This document shows, piece after piece, positions 17,313-26,124 of a stretch of DNA of 64,000 bases. Within the stretch, counting starts at the first letter, position 1. Every line of letters begins with the position of its first letter. The DNA is from Thiomargarita sp. (lineage in GTDB: Bacteria; Pseudomonadota; Gammaproteobacteria; Beggiatoales; Beggiatoaceae), in NCBI GenBank assembly GCA_020726335.1, contig DYSU01000001.1, positions 26,183 through 90,182 of the forward strand, in the 5' to 3' direction. The notes beneath the pieces were generated by a model, which was given only the letters and a program-made list of their open reading frames with translations, searched no databases and was not told the DNA's origin. The position numbers and the translations under genes were made by a program.

Positions 17313-17764
17313 ACCGACCCCGCCATGATTTTTTGCACATAAATTTGCGTTTCAACAAAACGTGGACAACGTTTGCCCAAACTGCGCACCCGCGCAGCCC
17401 CCGCATTATAAGCGCACAAGGCCAGTTTAACTTGCTTAAACTCCTGTAAATGCTTGGTCAAATGATACGCGCCGCAGTCTAAATTTTTGGTTGGGATATA
17501 ACGCTCTTGTTCGCTGATGCCGCAATCTTTGGCCGCCGCAGGCATGATTTGCGCCAAACCCACCGCGCCTTTGATTGAAACCGCATGGGGATTCCAGCCC
17601 GATTCTTGTTTAATCAACGCCCGAAACAAACGAACGTTCAAACGGTATTTCACAGCGGTTGTATCGGCCAATTGATACAAGGCCACGCGCTCTAAACCGT
17701 GTTTTAACACGAGCGTGCAAAATAAACAAAAAGCCAGCAACCAAGCGAAGGTTTTAATAGTCAC
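17303..17764 (-). CDS. lytic transglycosylase, SLT domain
   Basis: A 153-residue protein with an N-terminal membrane anchor or signal (about 5-20) and a single Slt-type catalytic domain. The catalytic glutamate is in ALIKQESGWNPHA. The family motifs KGAVGLAQIMP and LALCAYNAGAARV follow. Such enzymes cut murein between MurNAc and GlcNAc, releasing anhydro-muropeptides. There is no cell-wall-binding module, and the enzyme is about as small as an active SLT protein can be. Its 3' end overlaps the convergent lipoprotein gene of the rnf operon by ten bases. Confidence 0.9.
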   Translation of the reverse strand: MTIKTFAWLLAFCLFCTLVLKHGLERVALYQLADTTAVKYRLNVRLFRALIKQESGWNPHAVSIKGAVGLAQIMPAAAKDCGISEQERYIPTKNLDCGAYHLTKHLQEFKQVKLALCAYNAGAARVRSLGKRCPRFVETQIYVQKIMAGSVHN

Positions 17765-17821
17765 GGTCCATCAGTTTGCAGTTGAAAAAGCCCAAAAACA
17801 CCCCGTTATTTTACAACAAAC

Positions 17822-18838
17822 TCAGCCCTTGCGGGTGTCCATCGCTTCGCGTAAAGCTTCGCCAATAAAAATCAACAACACCAGCGTTCCAACCAACACC
17901 GAAAAAGTGCTTAACGACAACCACCATGAGCTGATGTTTTCTTTGCCTTGTGCCAGCAATTCGCCCAAGCTGGGGGTAGAAGGCGGCACACCCAGACCCA
18001 GATAATCCAAGCTGGTCAACGCGATGATGGCACCGCTGATGCGAAAGGGCAAAAACGTGATGACAGGGGTCAGGCCATTGGGCAATAAATGGCGAAACAT
18101 GATGGTTAAATTGGACACACCCAACGCCCGCGCAGCGGTGACATAATCCATGTTGCGGCCACGCAAAAATTCAGCACGAACATAATCAGCCAAGCCCATC
18201 CAACCGAACAATGACAATAAAATGAGCAATAACAACACGCTGGGCTGGAAAATAGAGGCGAAAATAATCAGCAAATACAGCTCAGGCATAGACCCCCAAA
18301 CTTCGATAAAACGTTGCATCAACAAATCAAACCGTCCGCCCCAATAGCCTTGAAACGCGCCCGCCAACACCCCAACCAACACGCCGATGACCGTCAAAGC
18401 CAAGGCGAACAACACCGACAGGCGAAAACCATAAATCAACCGCGCCAACACATCACGGCCACGGTCGTCTGTACCCAAAATATTTTGTTTTGACGGCGGT
18501 GCGGGATTGGCCACCGCATTATAATAATTGATGCTGTCATAATAATAGGGATTGGGCGCATACCAGATTTTATTGCCGTTGCGGGTTAATTGGCTTTGAA
18601 TAAAAGGGTCGCTGTAATCGGCTTCGGTCGCAAAATCACCGCCAAAGGCTTGTTCTGAATAGGTTTTGACCAATGGAAAATAATAATTGCCCTGATAATA
18701 AATCAACAACGGTTTGTCATTGCTCAAAACTTCCGCCAACAAACTCAAGCAAAACAACAACATAAACAGCCATAAACTGAAATAGCCGCGTTTATTGGCT
18801 TTAAAGCGCGCCCATGCCCGAAGCCCTGCCGTCATCAA
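17822..18838 (-). CDS. yejE: peptide/microcin C-type ABC transporter permease (YejE-like)
   Basis: A 338-residue permease of the DppC/OppC type. A long periplasmic loop after the first helix (about 45-125) is characteristic of YejE: PNPYYYDSINYYNAVANPAPPSKQNILGTDD. The NILGTDDRGRDVLARLIYG segment and the EAA loop (AARALGVSNLTIMFRHLLPNG) that contacts the ATPase are intact. YejABEF imports peptides. The matching fused ATPase gene (yejF) is about 22 kb away at 40393 and is on the other strand. Genes for YejA and YejB are not in the window. It lies 47 bases after dut and is probably in the same transcript. Confidence 0.9.
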   Translation of the reverse strand: MMTAGLRAWARFKANKRGYFSLWLFMLLFCLSLLAEVLSNDKPLLIYYQGNYYFPLVKTYSEQAFGGDFATEADYSDPFIQSQLTRNGNKIWYAPNPYYYDSINYYNAVANPAPPSKQNILGTDDRGRDVLARLIYGFRLSVLFALALTVIGVLVGVLAGAFQGYWGGRFDLLMQRFIEVWGSMPELYLLIIFASIFQPSVLLLLILLSLFGWMGLADYVRAEFLRGRNMDYVTAARALGVSNLTIMFRHLLPNGLTPVITFLPFRISGAIIALTSLDYLGLGVPPSTPSLGELLAQGKENISSWWLSLSTFSVLVGTLVLLIFIGEALREAMDTRKG

Positions 18839-18884
18839 CCTTTCTCCCCTAAGCTCATCGCGCCATTATAGCGGAATGTCGGGC

Positions 18885-19346
18885 TTAAGCTAAACCCGTA
18901 TGTCCCAAGCCGCCTGTGCCACGCACCGTGGTTTGACTGAAATCAGCCACCACAGTCAACGCCACTTGCACCACAGGCATGAACAACAGTTGACAAATTC
19001 TATCTCCTTGATTTATCAAAAAATCTTCTGCACTGCGGTTAAACAAACCCACTTGGATTTCACCTTGATAACAGGAATCAATCACGCCAATATTGTTGCT
19101 CAAAATAATGCCGTGTTTAATGCCCAAACCCGAACGCGGCGCGAGAATGGCACACAAATTTTTATCGTGAATGCTCAGAGCAAAGCCCGCGGGAATAATC
19201 AAGCCGTGGCGCGCTTTCAGCACAACCGCTTCATCAATACAGGCGCGAATGTCCATGCCCGCCGCACCCTCGGTGGCATAGTCAGGCAGTGGAATTTTGT
19301 TGCCTATCAAAGGGTTGAGAATTTTGGTTTCAATGCGCGGTTTCAT
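18885..19346 (-). CDS. dut: dUTP diphosphatase
   Basis: A 153-residue homotrimeric dUTPase that hydrolyses dUTP to dUMP and keeps uracil out of DNA. The five conserved motifs are visible: AGMDIRA, APRSGLGIKHGI, GVIDSCYQGEI, RICQLLF, and the flexible C-terminal arm RGTGGLGHTG. The start is ATG 19346; earlier in-frame starts would extend into apbE and lack a family counterpart. It still overlaps the apbE 3' end by 17 bases. In many gammaproteobacteria dut is next to coaBC; here it sits in an RDD-apbE-dut-yejE order. Confidence 0.96.
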   Translation of the reverse strand: MKPRIETKILNPLIGNKIPLPDYATEGAAGMDIRACIDEAVVLKARHGLIIPAGFALSIHDKNLCAILAPRSGLGIKHGIILSNNIGVIDSCYQGEIQVGLFNRSAEDFLINQGDRICQLLFMPVVQVALTVVADFSQTTVRGTGGLGHTGLA

Positions 19347-20394
19347 AATCGGCCAATTGAGTAATGGATAAATCTTGGGTATAAAATTCAATTCGCTCAG
19401 CCATTGCGGAGCTTAAATACACATCGCCCTTTTTGGTCATCAATAAATAGGCTTTAATCCCCATTTTAGCGGCAATGCGGGGTGCATCGGCAACGCCTGC
19501 GATGGACAAGGCCGTGGATGCGGCATCTGCCACCGCGCCATTTTGATGAATCACCGTAACCGCCGTGATGTCTTTGATGGGATAACCTGTTTTTGGGTTG
19601 ATGATGTGCGCATAACGCTTGCCTTGGTATTCGTGGTAACGTTCATAATCGCCTGAGCTGAAAAGCATTTCATGCCCATTGGTGTTGATGGCGGCCAATA
19701 TATCTTGGCCATTGGGGTGGCGAATGCCGATATGCCACGGTGTGGTGTGCCAAAAACGGCGTTGTTTACAGCCCATCACACCCAAATTGCCGCCCGCATT
19801 GACAATCGCGTCTTCAATGCCTTGTTTTTTAAGGTAATGTAAAGCGATGTCCACCGCATAGCCTTTGGCAATGCCGCCAAAATCCAATTTAACCGCACGG
19901 TTTTTACTGCTGACCCAATCGCTTTCCAATGATAAATCAGACATTTGCGGGTGTTTGGCCAACAATTGTTGTACTTGGGCATCGCTCAAGGGTCGCCAAT
20001 TTTTATCCTCCGCACCGTGAAATCCCCATGCGGCAATCAATTGGCTGATGGCGGGATTGAATAAACCTTCACTTTGTGCGGACAATTTTTGTGATCTGTG
20101 AATTAAATACAACAAATCTTCGCTGACTTGTTGGCTTTTACCTTCGGCAATCGCTTGATTTAAATCAGATAATTGACTGGGTTGCCATGCGTGCCAGCTT
20201 TGGTGCATGTTTTGATAATCTTGGGCAATTTGATTGATGGCGGTGCGCGCTTGGGTTTCGCTGGCGTTGGCGATGCTGATTTCAACTGCGGTGCCAAACA
20301 CCCAGAAAGTTTGTTGATAGAGGGAAGGGGCTTTCGCGCCTAAGGCTAAAATGGCGATAAAAATGGCGGCCAGCCCGATGCGCTTGAGGGTCAT
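19330..20394 (-). CDS. apbE: FAD:protein FMN transferase
   Basis: ApbE covalently attaches FMN to threonine residues of RnfD, RnfG and Nqr proteins. The protein has 354 residues with an N-terminal membrane anchor (about 5-22, no lipobox cysteine). It shows VFGTAVEI, the KLDFGGIAKGYAVD segment, VNAGGNLGVMG, and the metal-binding ITAVTVI...VADAASTALSIAG region near 270. Rnf genes with intact target motifs lie 3.1 kb away. It overlaps the RDD-protein gene by four bases (ATGA) and dut by 17 bases, so all three are probably one transcript. No lesions seen. Confidence 0.96.
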   Translation of the reverse strand: MTLKRIGLAAIFIAILALGAKAPSLYQQTFWVFGTAVEISIANASETQARTAINQIAQDYQNMHQSWHAWQPSQLSDLNQAIAEGKSQQVSEDLLYLIHRSQKLSAQSEGLFNPAISQLIAAWGFHGAEDKNWRPLSDAQVQQLLAKHPQMSDLSLESDWVSSKNRAVKLDFGGIAKGYAVDIALHYLKKQGIEDAIVNAGGNLGVMGCKQRRFWHTTPWHIGIRHPNGQDILAAINTNGHEMLFSSGDYERYHEYQGKRYAHIINPKTGYPIKDITAVTVIHQNGAVADAASTALSIAGVADAPRIAAKMGIKAYLLMTKKGDVYLSSAMAERIEFYTQDLSITQLADYETAH

Positions 20395-20870
20395 TGTTTT
20401 TTGCGGATGACCAATTCAGTTTCAGAATATTTATCCTGCCAACCCTCGTGGTTTTTATCCCACAAAGGCCAAGAAAAAATAACCAGCCCCGCCAATACAC
20501 TGACAGCCGCAGGCCATGGATAATGGCTTTGCCACCCATAAAAACCCAGCCCCCAAAAAAACATCGGCACAACAGCGACCATAAAGCGCAATAAAGTGTG
20601 TGTCCATTGCACGGGCTGGCGGTCAAGGGTTTGCAAACGAATTTTCCACGCCAACATGCCAACGGTGGAACCGCCTTTTTTCCATGAAAAAGCAAAATAA
20701 AAATAGCTGATAAAAAACAAATACATGCTATACCATGGGTTGTTTTGGCCGTGGGTCAATGGCAGAGCCAAAAAACCTGCAAAAAACAACACGGCAAACA
20801 ACAGCAAACTGTCGTAAGCCATGGCGGCCAAACGGCGTAAAAAGCTGATTTTTATAGAAGTTTCCATCAT
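20391..20870 (-). CDS. RDD-family membrane protein
   Basis: A 159-residue membrane protein with three to four helices. The RDD-family features are RRLAAMAYDSLLL at the start (usually RR..A...D), and KKGGSTVGMLAWKIRLQ in the middle (the usual G.T.GK...KLRV segment). The family is widespread and mostly of unknown function; some members act in ion transport or as assembly factors. It starts 30 bases after the sat stop, past a strong hairpin, and overlaps apbE by four bases. Confidence 0.87.
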   Translation of the reverse strand: MMETSIKISFLRRLAAMAYDSLLLFAVLFFAGFLALPLTHGQNNPWYSMYLFFISYFYFAFSWKKGGSTVGMLAWKIRLQTLDRQPVQWTHTLLRFMVAVVPMFFWGLGFYGWQSHYPWPAAVSVLAGLVIFSWPLWDKNHEGWQDKYSETELVIRKKQ

Positions 20871-20876
20871 GAGAAA

Positions 20877-20893
20877 GCCCCCCGTTAGGGGGC
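20877..20893 (-). terminator. Rho-independent-type hairpin after sat
   Basis: On the minus strand GCCCCC (from 20893) and GGGGGC (to 20877) form a perfect six-base all-GC stem with a five-base loop, followed by TTTCT. It lies seven bases past the sat stop and before the RDD-protein start, so it should end most sat transcripts. Confidence 0.7.
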
Positions 20894-20899
20894 ATGGGT

Positions 20900-22087
20900 T
20901 TAGTCTTGGGTGCTTTGGTAGTAATCCATTAAGATTTGTGCCACTTCTGGACGTGAAAATTCAGGCGGTGGGGCTTTGCCTTCGCTCAACATCGTGCGCA
21001 CGGCTGTGCCTGACAATAAAATAAAATCTTCTTTGGTGTGGTCTGGCACGTCACGCATCATCACCACTTTGTTCAGTTTTTTGGAATAGGCCGTGTGGTC
21101 AGCGCGGTAAATTTCAATGTCCAATGTGCCTTCAAGCAAGCTGTCGAAAATGGTTTGCGCCTCGAACGCCCCATAATAATCGCCCACACCCGCGTGGTCG
21201 CGCCCAATGATGAAATGGGTGCAACCGCAATTTTGCCGAAACAGCGCATGTAACACGGCTTCGCGTGGGCCTGCATAGAGCATATCAAAGCCATAACCTG
21301 TGATCATCACTGTATTGGCAGGAAAATAATTTTCCACCATGGTGCGAATCGCCGCATCACGCACGGGCGCGGGGATGTCGCCTTTTTTCAATTTGCCCAA
21401 CAACATATGAATTAAAATGCCATCGGTGTTCAAGTCTTTTTGTGCCATGCGACACAATTCTTCATGGGCGCGGTGCATGGGGTTGCGGGTTTGAAACGCC
21501 ACAGTGCTTTGCCAACCGCGTTCTTTGATTTCATTGCGAATTTCCACCGCAGTGCGGAAAGTATCAGGAAAATCTTGTTGAAAATAGCTGAAATTCAACA
21601 CTTGAATGGGGCCTGAAATGACGTATTTACCCAAATCTTTGAAAGTGGCCACGCCGATGTGGTCGCTGTCCGTGGTGCCATAGACTTTTTGACAAATGGT
21701 TTCAATTTGTTCATCGGTTAATTCTTCAATCGCTTCAACATGTTGAATCGCCAATACGGGGTTGCCTTCTTCATTGGGGTCAAGCAACGCGATGCGGGGC
21801 GCACCTGCAATGGCACTGACATCATCGGTGATGTTGGCCACAGGCACAGGAAAAAACACGCCGCCGCAGGTGTGCATGTTTTCAGCCGTTCCCATGATGT
21901 CAGCCACGTTCATAAAACCTGTCAAGGGATTAAAATAGCCGCCGCCCAACATCACTGCATTGCCAGCGGTTGCAGATTTAACCACGATGGAAGGCAGGTT
22001 TTGCGCTTCTTTTTGTAAAGCGTGGTGTTTATCCACATCATAAACGAACAAAGGATTGAGCTTATCTGAACCATGGGGTTTAATCAC
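20900..22087 (-). CDS. sat: sulfate adenylyltransferase, dissimilatory type
   Basis: A 395-residue homo-oligomeric ATP sulfurylase (single-chain Sat, not CysDN). In sulfur oxidisers it runs in reverse, making ATP and sulfate from adenosine phosphosulfate (APS) and pyrophosphate. The catalytic QTRNPMHRAHE motif is at about 205, with GRDHAGVGDYYG and the C-terminal SGTAVRTML segment downstream. The CGC and CGG cysteine clusters seen in sulfur-oxidiser Sat proteins are present (HTCGGVFFP, RQNCGCTHF). No apr or sox genes lie nearby. It appears to be a single-gene transcript with its own terminator. Confidence 0.96.
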   Translation of the reverse strand: MIKPHGSDKLNPLFVYDVDKHHALQKEAQNLPSIVVKSATAGNAVMLGGGYFNPLTGFMNVADIMGTAENMHTCGGVFFPVPVANITDDVSAIAGAPRIALLDPNEEGNPVLAIQHVEAIEELTDEQIETICQKVYGTTDSDHIGVATFKDLGKYVISGPIQVLNFSYFQQDFPDTFRTAVEIRNEIKERGWQSTVAFQTRNPMHRAHEELCRMAQKDLNTDGILIHMLLGKLKKGDIPAPVRDAAIRTMVENYFPANTVMITGYGFDMLYAGPREAVLHALFRQNCGCTHFIIGRDHAGVGDYYGAFEAQTIFDSLLEGTLDIEIYRADHTAYSKKLNKVVMMRDVPDHTKEDFILLSGTAVRTMLSEGKAPPPEFSRPEVAQILMDYYQSTQD

Positions 22088-22244
22088 GGATTGTCTCCTG
22101 AAATATGACGAAAGAAATCGGCTAACACAAAATGCGGGCGATTATACCGCATTCTTGAAATGACCATAATTTTTATAAACTTGGGCTGTGATATAAAATT
22201 TTTATTACATAAAAATGTATTTTGTAAAAAAAACAACAATAACG

Positions 22245-22259
22245 GACGCAAATTGCGTC
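22245..22259. promoter_or_regulatory. 15-base palindrome upstream of the secreted-protein gene
   Basis: GACGCAA-A-TTGCGTC is a perfect seven-base inverted repeat around one central base. It sits about 100 bases before ATG 22357 and about 160 bases before the divergent sat start, in an A+T-rich stretch. It is a plausible operator. No regulator is assigned. Confidence 0.45.
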
Positions 22260-22356
22260 AACCTGCTGTGGTCTCTCATTCCAATAAGCTTGTTTATACC
22301 CAAGGGATTTGCTAATATTTTTTTTGGGTATTCTTTTATCAAAGAGGAAGTTAATC

Positions 22357-23262
22357 ATGTCCATAAAATACATTACCGCAGGTAAAGCCGTCGCCTTGGT
22401 GGCTGCGGGCAAATTAGCCATCAGTTCAAATGCCGTTTTGGCCAACGGCAAAGATGCCGAATTTGTGCAAGCCGAGCAACCCCCATTGCACTTAAACGAA
22501 ATTGGCACACCGCTGAGCATTTTACAGCCGCCGGGCGAAGAATTTAAAGATGATTTGGCAGGCATCAATGTCATTGACAGCTATACAGACTCTGGCAGTA
22601 AAAACACCAGCGGCGGTAGCGATGATACAGGCGGCAAAACCACCCGCACCAGCCGCGCCACGGGCGGCAAAACCGACCCCAAAGCGTTAGCTCCAGACCA
22701 ACAATTGCAAACTGCTTTTGACCCAGAAGGGGTTATTTTTGCAGGTGAAATCCAAAAAAACTTAAATAATAAGATATTACCGCATGTCAGTTTCATTGTC
22801 AGCGGTATTCCCAACAAACCGTCTATGGTCTTTTTGGCTTACAGTTTGAAAAAAGGTGAGCCTGCTTTTTGGGAAAACCAATTTGGCAAGATTAAAGCGG
22901 GAAAAATTGGTTTGGCCCTTGATTTCAAATTATTGGCAGGCATCCAAATTGAGCCTGAAACCCGTTTGCCCACGGCCAATGATGTCGGTGAAATCGCCAC
23001 CAAAACCCGTTCTGCGGTGATTGATATCGCGCTGAAAAAAATCGCCGAATTACCCAGCAACATGATTCACTTTCAAGCGGTGACTTTACCCGCAGGGGCA
23101 GAACTGGATTTTTCTAATGCCCAAGCCTCTGAAATTGATAGCTTTTTTATTGTCAAACCCCCGAAAGATGCCCAAGGCAATTATTTGCCCAACGGTGGTT
23201 CAAAACAAGACAGCTACAACACGGGCGGTGTGGTCAAACCCAAAACCCCCTACAATCCTTAA
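22357..23262 (+). CDS. secreted protein of unknown function with Gly/Ser/Thr-rich linker
   Basis: A 301-residue protein I do not recognise. The N-terminus looks like a signal peptide (AGKAVALVAAGKLAISSNAVLA, with a likely cleavage after about 30). Residues about 75-110 are a low-complexity Gly/Ser/Thr/Lys linker (SGSKNTSGGSDDTGGK). A probable globular domain follows (about 120-270). The C-terminus is again low in complexity (GGSKQDSYNTGG). The start ATG 22357 has GAGGAAG eight bases upstream. The acetyltransferase gene begins 12 bases after its stop, so they may be an operon. A palindrome lies upstream. Export is likely; function is unknown. Confidence 0.75.
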   Translation: MSIKYITAGKAVALVAAGKLAISSNAVLANGKDAEFVQAEQPPLHLNEIGTPLSILQPPGEEFKDDLAGINVIDSYTDSGSKNTSGGSDDTGGKTTRTSRATGGKTDPKALAPDQQLQTAFDPEGVIFAGEIQKNLNNKILPHVSFIVSGIPNKPSMVFLAYSLKKGEPAFWENQFGKIKAGKIGLALDFKLLAGIQIEPETRLPTANDVGEIATKTRSAVIDIALKKIAELPSNMIHFQAVTLPAGAELDFSNAQASEIDSFFIVKPPKDAQGNYLPNGGSKQDSYNTGGVVKPKTPYNP

Positions 23263-23273
23263 GCCCCAAACCC

Positions 23274-23996
23274 ATGGCCTTGGCAGCTCATCTTGTTGGG
23301 TATGAAACTTTGCACGGTCGCAAGGTGAGCTTGTTGCGCGTCATACCTGAATACACCTCCTTTTTACATCAATGTTATCAAAATCATGGCTTTATGGATT
23401 TATACCGTTTGGCTCAAAATCGCTATCAAAGCGAAACCCAGTTGCGCGCCCAACTCTTGGAAAACAGCCAATACACGCCCGAACAATTGCGAAAATTTGA
23501 ATGGGTGGTGCATAAACGTCAAGCAAACGGTAAAATCGGCCAACCGATTGGCTTGGCCGCTGTGGCCGATTATATGAAAAGCCATCAACGCGCTGAATTT
23601 CTCATCGGCATTGTTGACCCCAATGAACGCAAAGCAGGGGTTTCATTGGAAGTCACTTTGTTGGTTTTAGATTTTGCTTTCAACCATCTGAAATTAAATA
23701 AATTATTGATGTTGGTCTATGAACACAATCTGGTTGCCCACCAAACCGCGTTGCATTTTGGTTTTAAGCCCGAAGGTTTTTTTCCACAACACCTGTATTA
23801 CCCTGATAAAGGCTTTATCGGTTTGTATCAAGATGCGTTTTTGGCGCAAGATTTTTTTGCCCATCCACGCCTTCGCCGTTGGTCATTAAAACTGTTGGGG
23901 CGTGACATCAGTCAAAAATTCGCTTCAGCCAGCCGCGTGTTCTCTGATGCAGAATTATTGCAATTAACTGAACAACTTAACTCAATAAAAAACTGA
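23274..23996 (+). CDS. GNAT-family acetyltransferase-like protein
   Basis: A 240-residue protein whose middle half resembles RimJ/RimL-type GNAT N-acetyltransferases: acceptor-side helices (about 25-70), a beta-rich core (WVVHKRQ, IGLAAVADY, AEFLIGIVD), then the acyl-CoA region followed by VYEHNLVAHQTALHFGFKPEGF, which fits GNAT motif B. The pyrophosphate-binding loop is not a clean Q/RxxGxG/A, so CoA binding should be tested. A C-terminal helical extension (about 190-240) is not part of the standard domain. It lies 12 bases after the secreted-protein gene. The substrate is unknown. Confidence 0.7.
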   Translation: MALAAHLVGYETLHGRKVSLLRVIPEYTSFLHQCYQNHGFMDLYRLAQNRYQSETQLRAQLLENSQYTPEQLRKFEWVVHKRQANGKIGQPIGLAAVADYMKSHQRAEFLIGIVDPNERKAGVSLEVTLLVLDFAFNHLKLNKLLMLVYEHNLVAHQTALHFGFKPEGFFPQHLYYPDKGFIGLYQDAFLAQDFFAHPRLRRWSLKLLGRDISQKFASASRVFSDAELLQLTEQLNSIKN

Positions 23997-24126
23997 TTTC
24001 ATCCTCGACAAGCTTGTGTGCTGATTGCAATGGCAGGCATAGAGAGATTGCCCAAAACAAGGTATAATGCCGACAACATTGCCAATGCAGTGTGGGGCAA
24101 AATGGGGCGACTTTGATTAAATTATT

Positions 24127-24777
24127 GTGATTACTGAAGTTTTTTTATGGGGACTTTTGTTCCTGATTCCAACGGTTTTATTGACACTGTGGCTGGTGAT
24201 GCGGCAAAAACACAACCATGCGTTGGATTCGACTTTGTATACCGAAGACGTGGATGAAGCGCGCATCCATGAAGAAATCAATACGTTCAATGACAGCCCA
24301 AGCCAACCGCTTGCGCCCAATCCCTCAAAAACACCCGATTTGCCTGAATTAATCATTTATGTGGTGATAAAAGCTGAAACAGATCAATCTTTTTCAGGCA
24401 CAGAAATCATGCTGTTGATGGATGATTTGGCCTTGGAATACGGGGAAATGCAGGCATTTCATCATTATGGCTTGGCTGAAAATACTCAACAAAAACCTGT
24501 GTTTAGCGTGGTCAACATGCTAGAACCCGGTAGCTTCGATTTAAATAATATGATTGACTTTAGCACGTCAGGCTTGATTTTATTCATGCGTTTGCCCGGT
24601 GTTTTAGATGGCCGTGTGGCGTTTGAATTGATGTTAAACCATGCGCAAAACATCAGCCAACGCCTGCATGGCCGTTTGGAAAATGACAAAGGTCAGGTGC
24701 TTGGCATGCCCCAAGTGGCTCTTTTGCGTGAGCGTATCAGTGACTATGAGCAAAAAATCGCTAAAATTTTGCAATGA
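24127..24777 (+). CDS. zipA: cell-division protein ZipA
   Basis: A 216-residue ZipA: N-terminal membrane helix (about 5-25), a short linker of about 45 residues (E. coli has over 100), and the C-terminal FtsZ-binding domain starting near residue 75 (LIIYVVIKAETDQSFSG, then GEMQAFHHYG and MLEPGSFDLNNM, which is characteristic). ZipA tethers FtsZ to the membrane at the division site. The start is a GTG at 24127. In many gammaproteobacteria zipA precedes ligA; here it precedes pheA. Confidence 0.9.
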   Translation: MITEVFLWGLLFLIPTVLLTLWLVMRQKHNHALDSTLYTEDVDEARIHEEINTFNDSPSQPLAPNPSKTPDLPELIIYVVIKAETDQSFSGTEIMLLMDDLALEYGEMQAFHHYGLAENTQQKPVFSVVNMLEPGSFDLNNMIDFSTSGLILFMRLPGVLDGRVAFELMLNHAQNISQRLHGRLENDKGQVLGMPQVALLRERISDYEQKIAKILQ

Positions 24778-24793
24778 AGACGGGCGGCAATTC

Positions 24794-26122
24794 ATGTTGT
24801 GTGTGACCCAACACGACGACGTGAGCCAATCGCTGTTGGATTTTTTTGATGTTTCCATGGCCGATGACAACCACTACCACACAGGCATTTGCTGTACCGT
24901 GGCACAATTTTTGGCAGATGATGCCGAGAAAGACAGCACGTTGGCACGCTTGCATCACGAAAGTTTGCCGATGTGGGGTATTAATCAAACCGAATTAGCA
25001 CAAATTAAACATTGGTTAAAAGAATTGATGAAGATGGCACAACCTTCAGAGCTGGACAGCGTGCGGGCGCAAATTGACGCATTGGACATTCAAATTCAAG
25101 ATTTAATCACCCAAAGGGCGTTATTGGCGGAGGATGTGGCCAAAGCCAAGCGAGCGGTGGAAGCCAAGCCCCATTTTTATCGCCCTGAGCGCGAAGCGCA
25201 AGTGGTGCAAATGGCCATTGCGCGCAACCAAGGCCCTTTGTCCGATGAAACCATTCAACAGTTGTTTCGCCATATCATGTCCGCTTGTTTGGCATTGCAA
25301 CAACCGTTGAGCGTGGCCTATTTAGGCCCTAAAGGCACTTATTCCCAAGCGGCGGCGGAAAAACATTTTGGTCAATCTATTGAACAAAAACCTGTGCGCA
25401 GCATTGAATCGGTGTTTCAAGCGGTGTTGAAAGGCCAAGCGAATTATGGCGTTGTGCCTGTGGAAAATTCCAGCGAAGGCGGGGTGAACACCACGCTGGA
25501 TACTTTAGTGACCACTTCATTGCAATTGTGTGGCGAAGTCGAATTGCCGATTCACCATTATTTGCTCAGCCATGCGCCCGATTTAGCCCAAATCAAACGG
25601 GTGTATTCCCATCAACAATCTTTAGGGCAATGTCAGCACTGGCTTAATGAAAATCTGCCACACGCTCAATTGTTGGCGGTGGTCAGCAATGCCGATGCCG
25701 CACAACGCGCCCGCATTGAACCTGATGTCGCCGCCATTGCAGGTGAAACGGCGATGCAATTTTATCGTTTGCCCGCTTTGGCACAACAGATTGAAGACCA
25801 CCCTAGAAACACCACCCGTTTTGTGGTTTTAGGGCAATACCAAACCCAACCGACGGGCCATGATAAAACGTCATTGGTGTTGTCCAGTGCGGATGCCGAT
25901 CACGCGGGCGATTTATACCGCATTTTAAAACCGCTGGCCAAAGCCAACATCAACATGACCAAAATTGAATCGCGCCCCTCGCACCAAAGCAATTGGAATT
26001 ATGTGTTTTTTATCGACATTGAAGGCCATCAATTGGATGACAAACTGCGACGGGTGTTGCAGAAATTGCGGCAACGCTGTGCGTTTTTCAAAATTTTAGG
26101 CTCTTATCCGCGTGTGGGCTGA
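24794..26122 (+). CDS. pheA: bifunctional chorismate mutase/prephenate dehydratase with N-terminal extension
   Basis: The P-protein for phenylalanine synthesis. From ATG 25034 (MAQPSELDSVRAQIDALDIQ) it is a standard PheA of 362 residues: chorismate mutase AroQ domain (LITQRALLAEDVAKAKR), prephenate dehydratase domain (AYLGPKGTYSQAAA, VPVENSSEGGV, NTTRFVVL), then an ACT domain with ESRP. The same frame is open without a stop further upstream, giving about 80 extra residues from ATG 24794, or more from 24746 inside zipA. The extension (MLCVTQHDDVSQSLLDFFD...) looks like real protein, not random translation, but I do not recognise it. The start is therefore uncertain. hslR follows after two bases. 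Confidence 0.88.
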   Translation: MLCVTQHDDVSQSLLDFFDVSMADDNHYHTGICCTVAQFLADDAEKDSTLARLHHESLPMWGINQTELAQIKHWLKELMKMAQPSELDSVRAQIDALDIQIQDLITQRALLAEDVAKAKRAVEAKPHFYRPEREAQVVQMAIARNQGPLSDETIQQLFRHIMSACLALQQPLSVAYLGPKGTYSQAAAEKHFGQSIEQKPVRSIESVFQAVLKGQANYGVVPVENSSEGGVNTTLDTLVTTSLQLCGEVELPIHHYLLSHAPDLAQIKRVYSHQQSLGQCQHWLNENLPHAQLLAVVSNADAAQRARIEPDVAAIAGETAMQFYRLPALAQQIEDHPRNTTRFVVLGQYQTQPTGHDKTSLVLSSADADHAGDLYRILKPLAKANINMTKIESRPSHQSNWNYVFFIDIEGHQLDDKLRRVLQKLRQRCAFFKILGSYPRVG

Positions 26123-26124
26123 CC

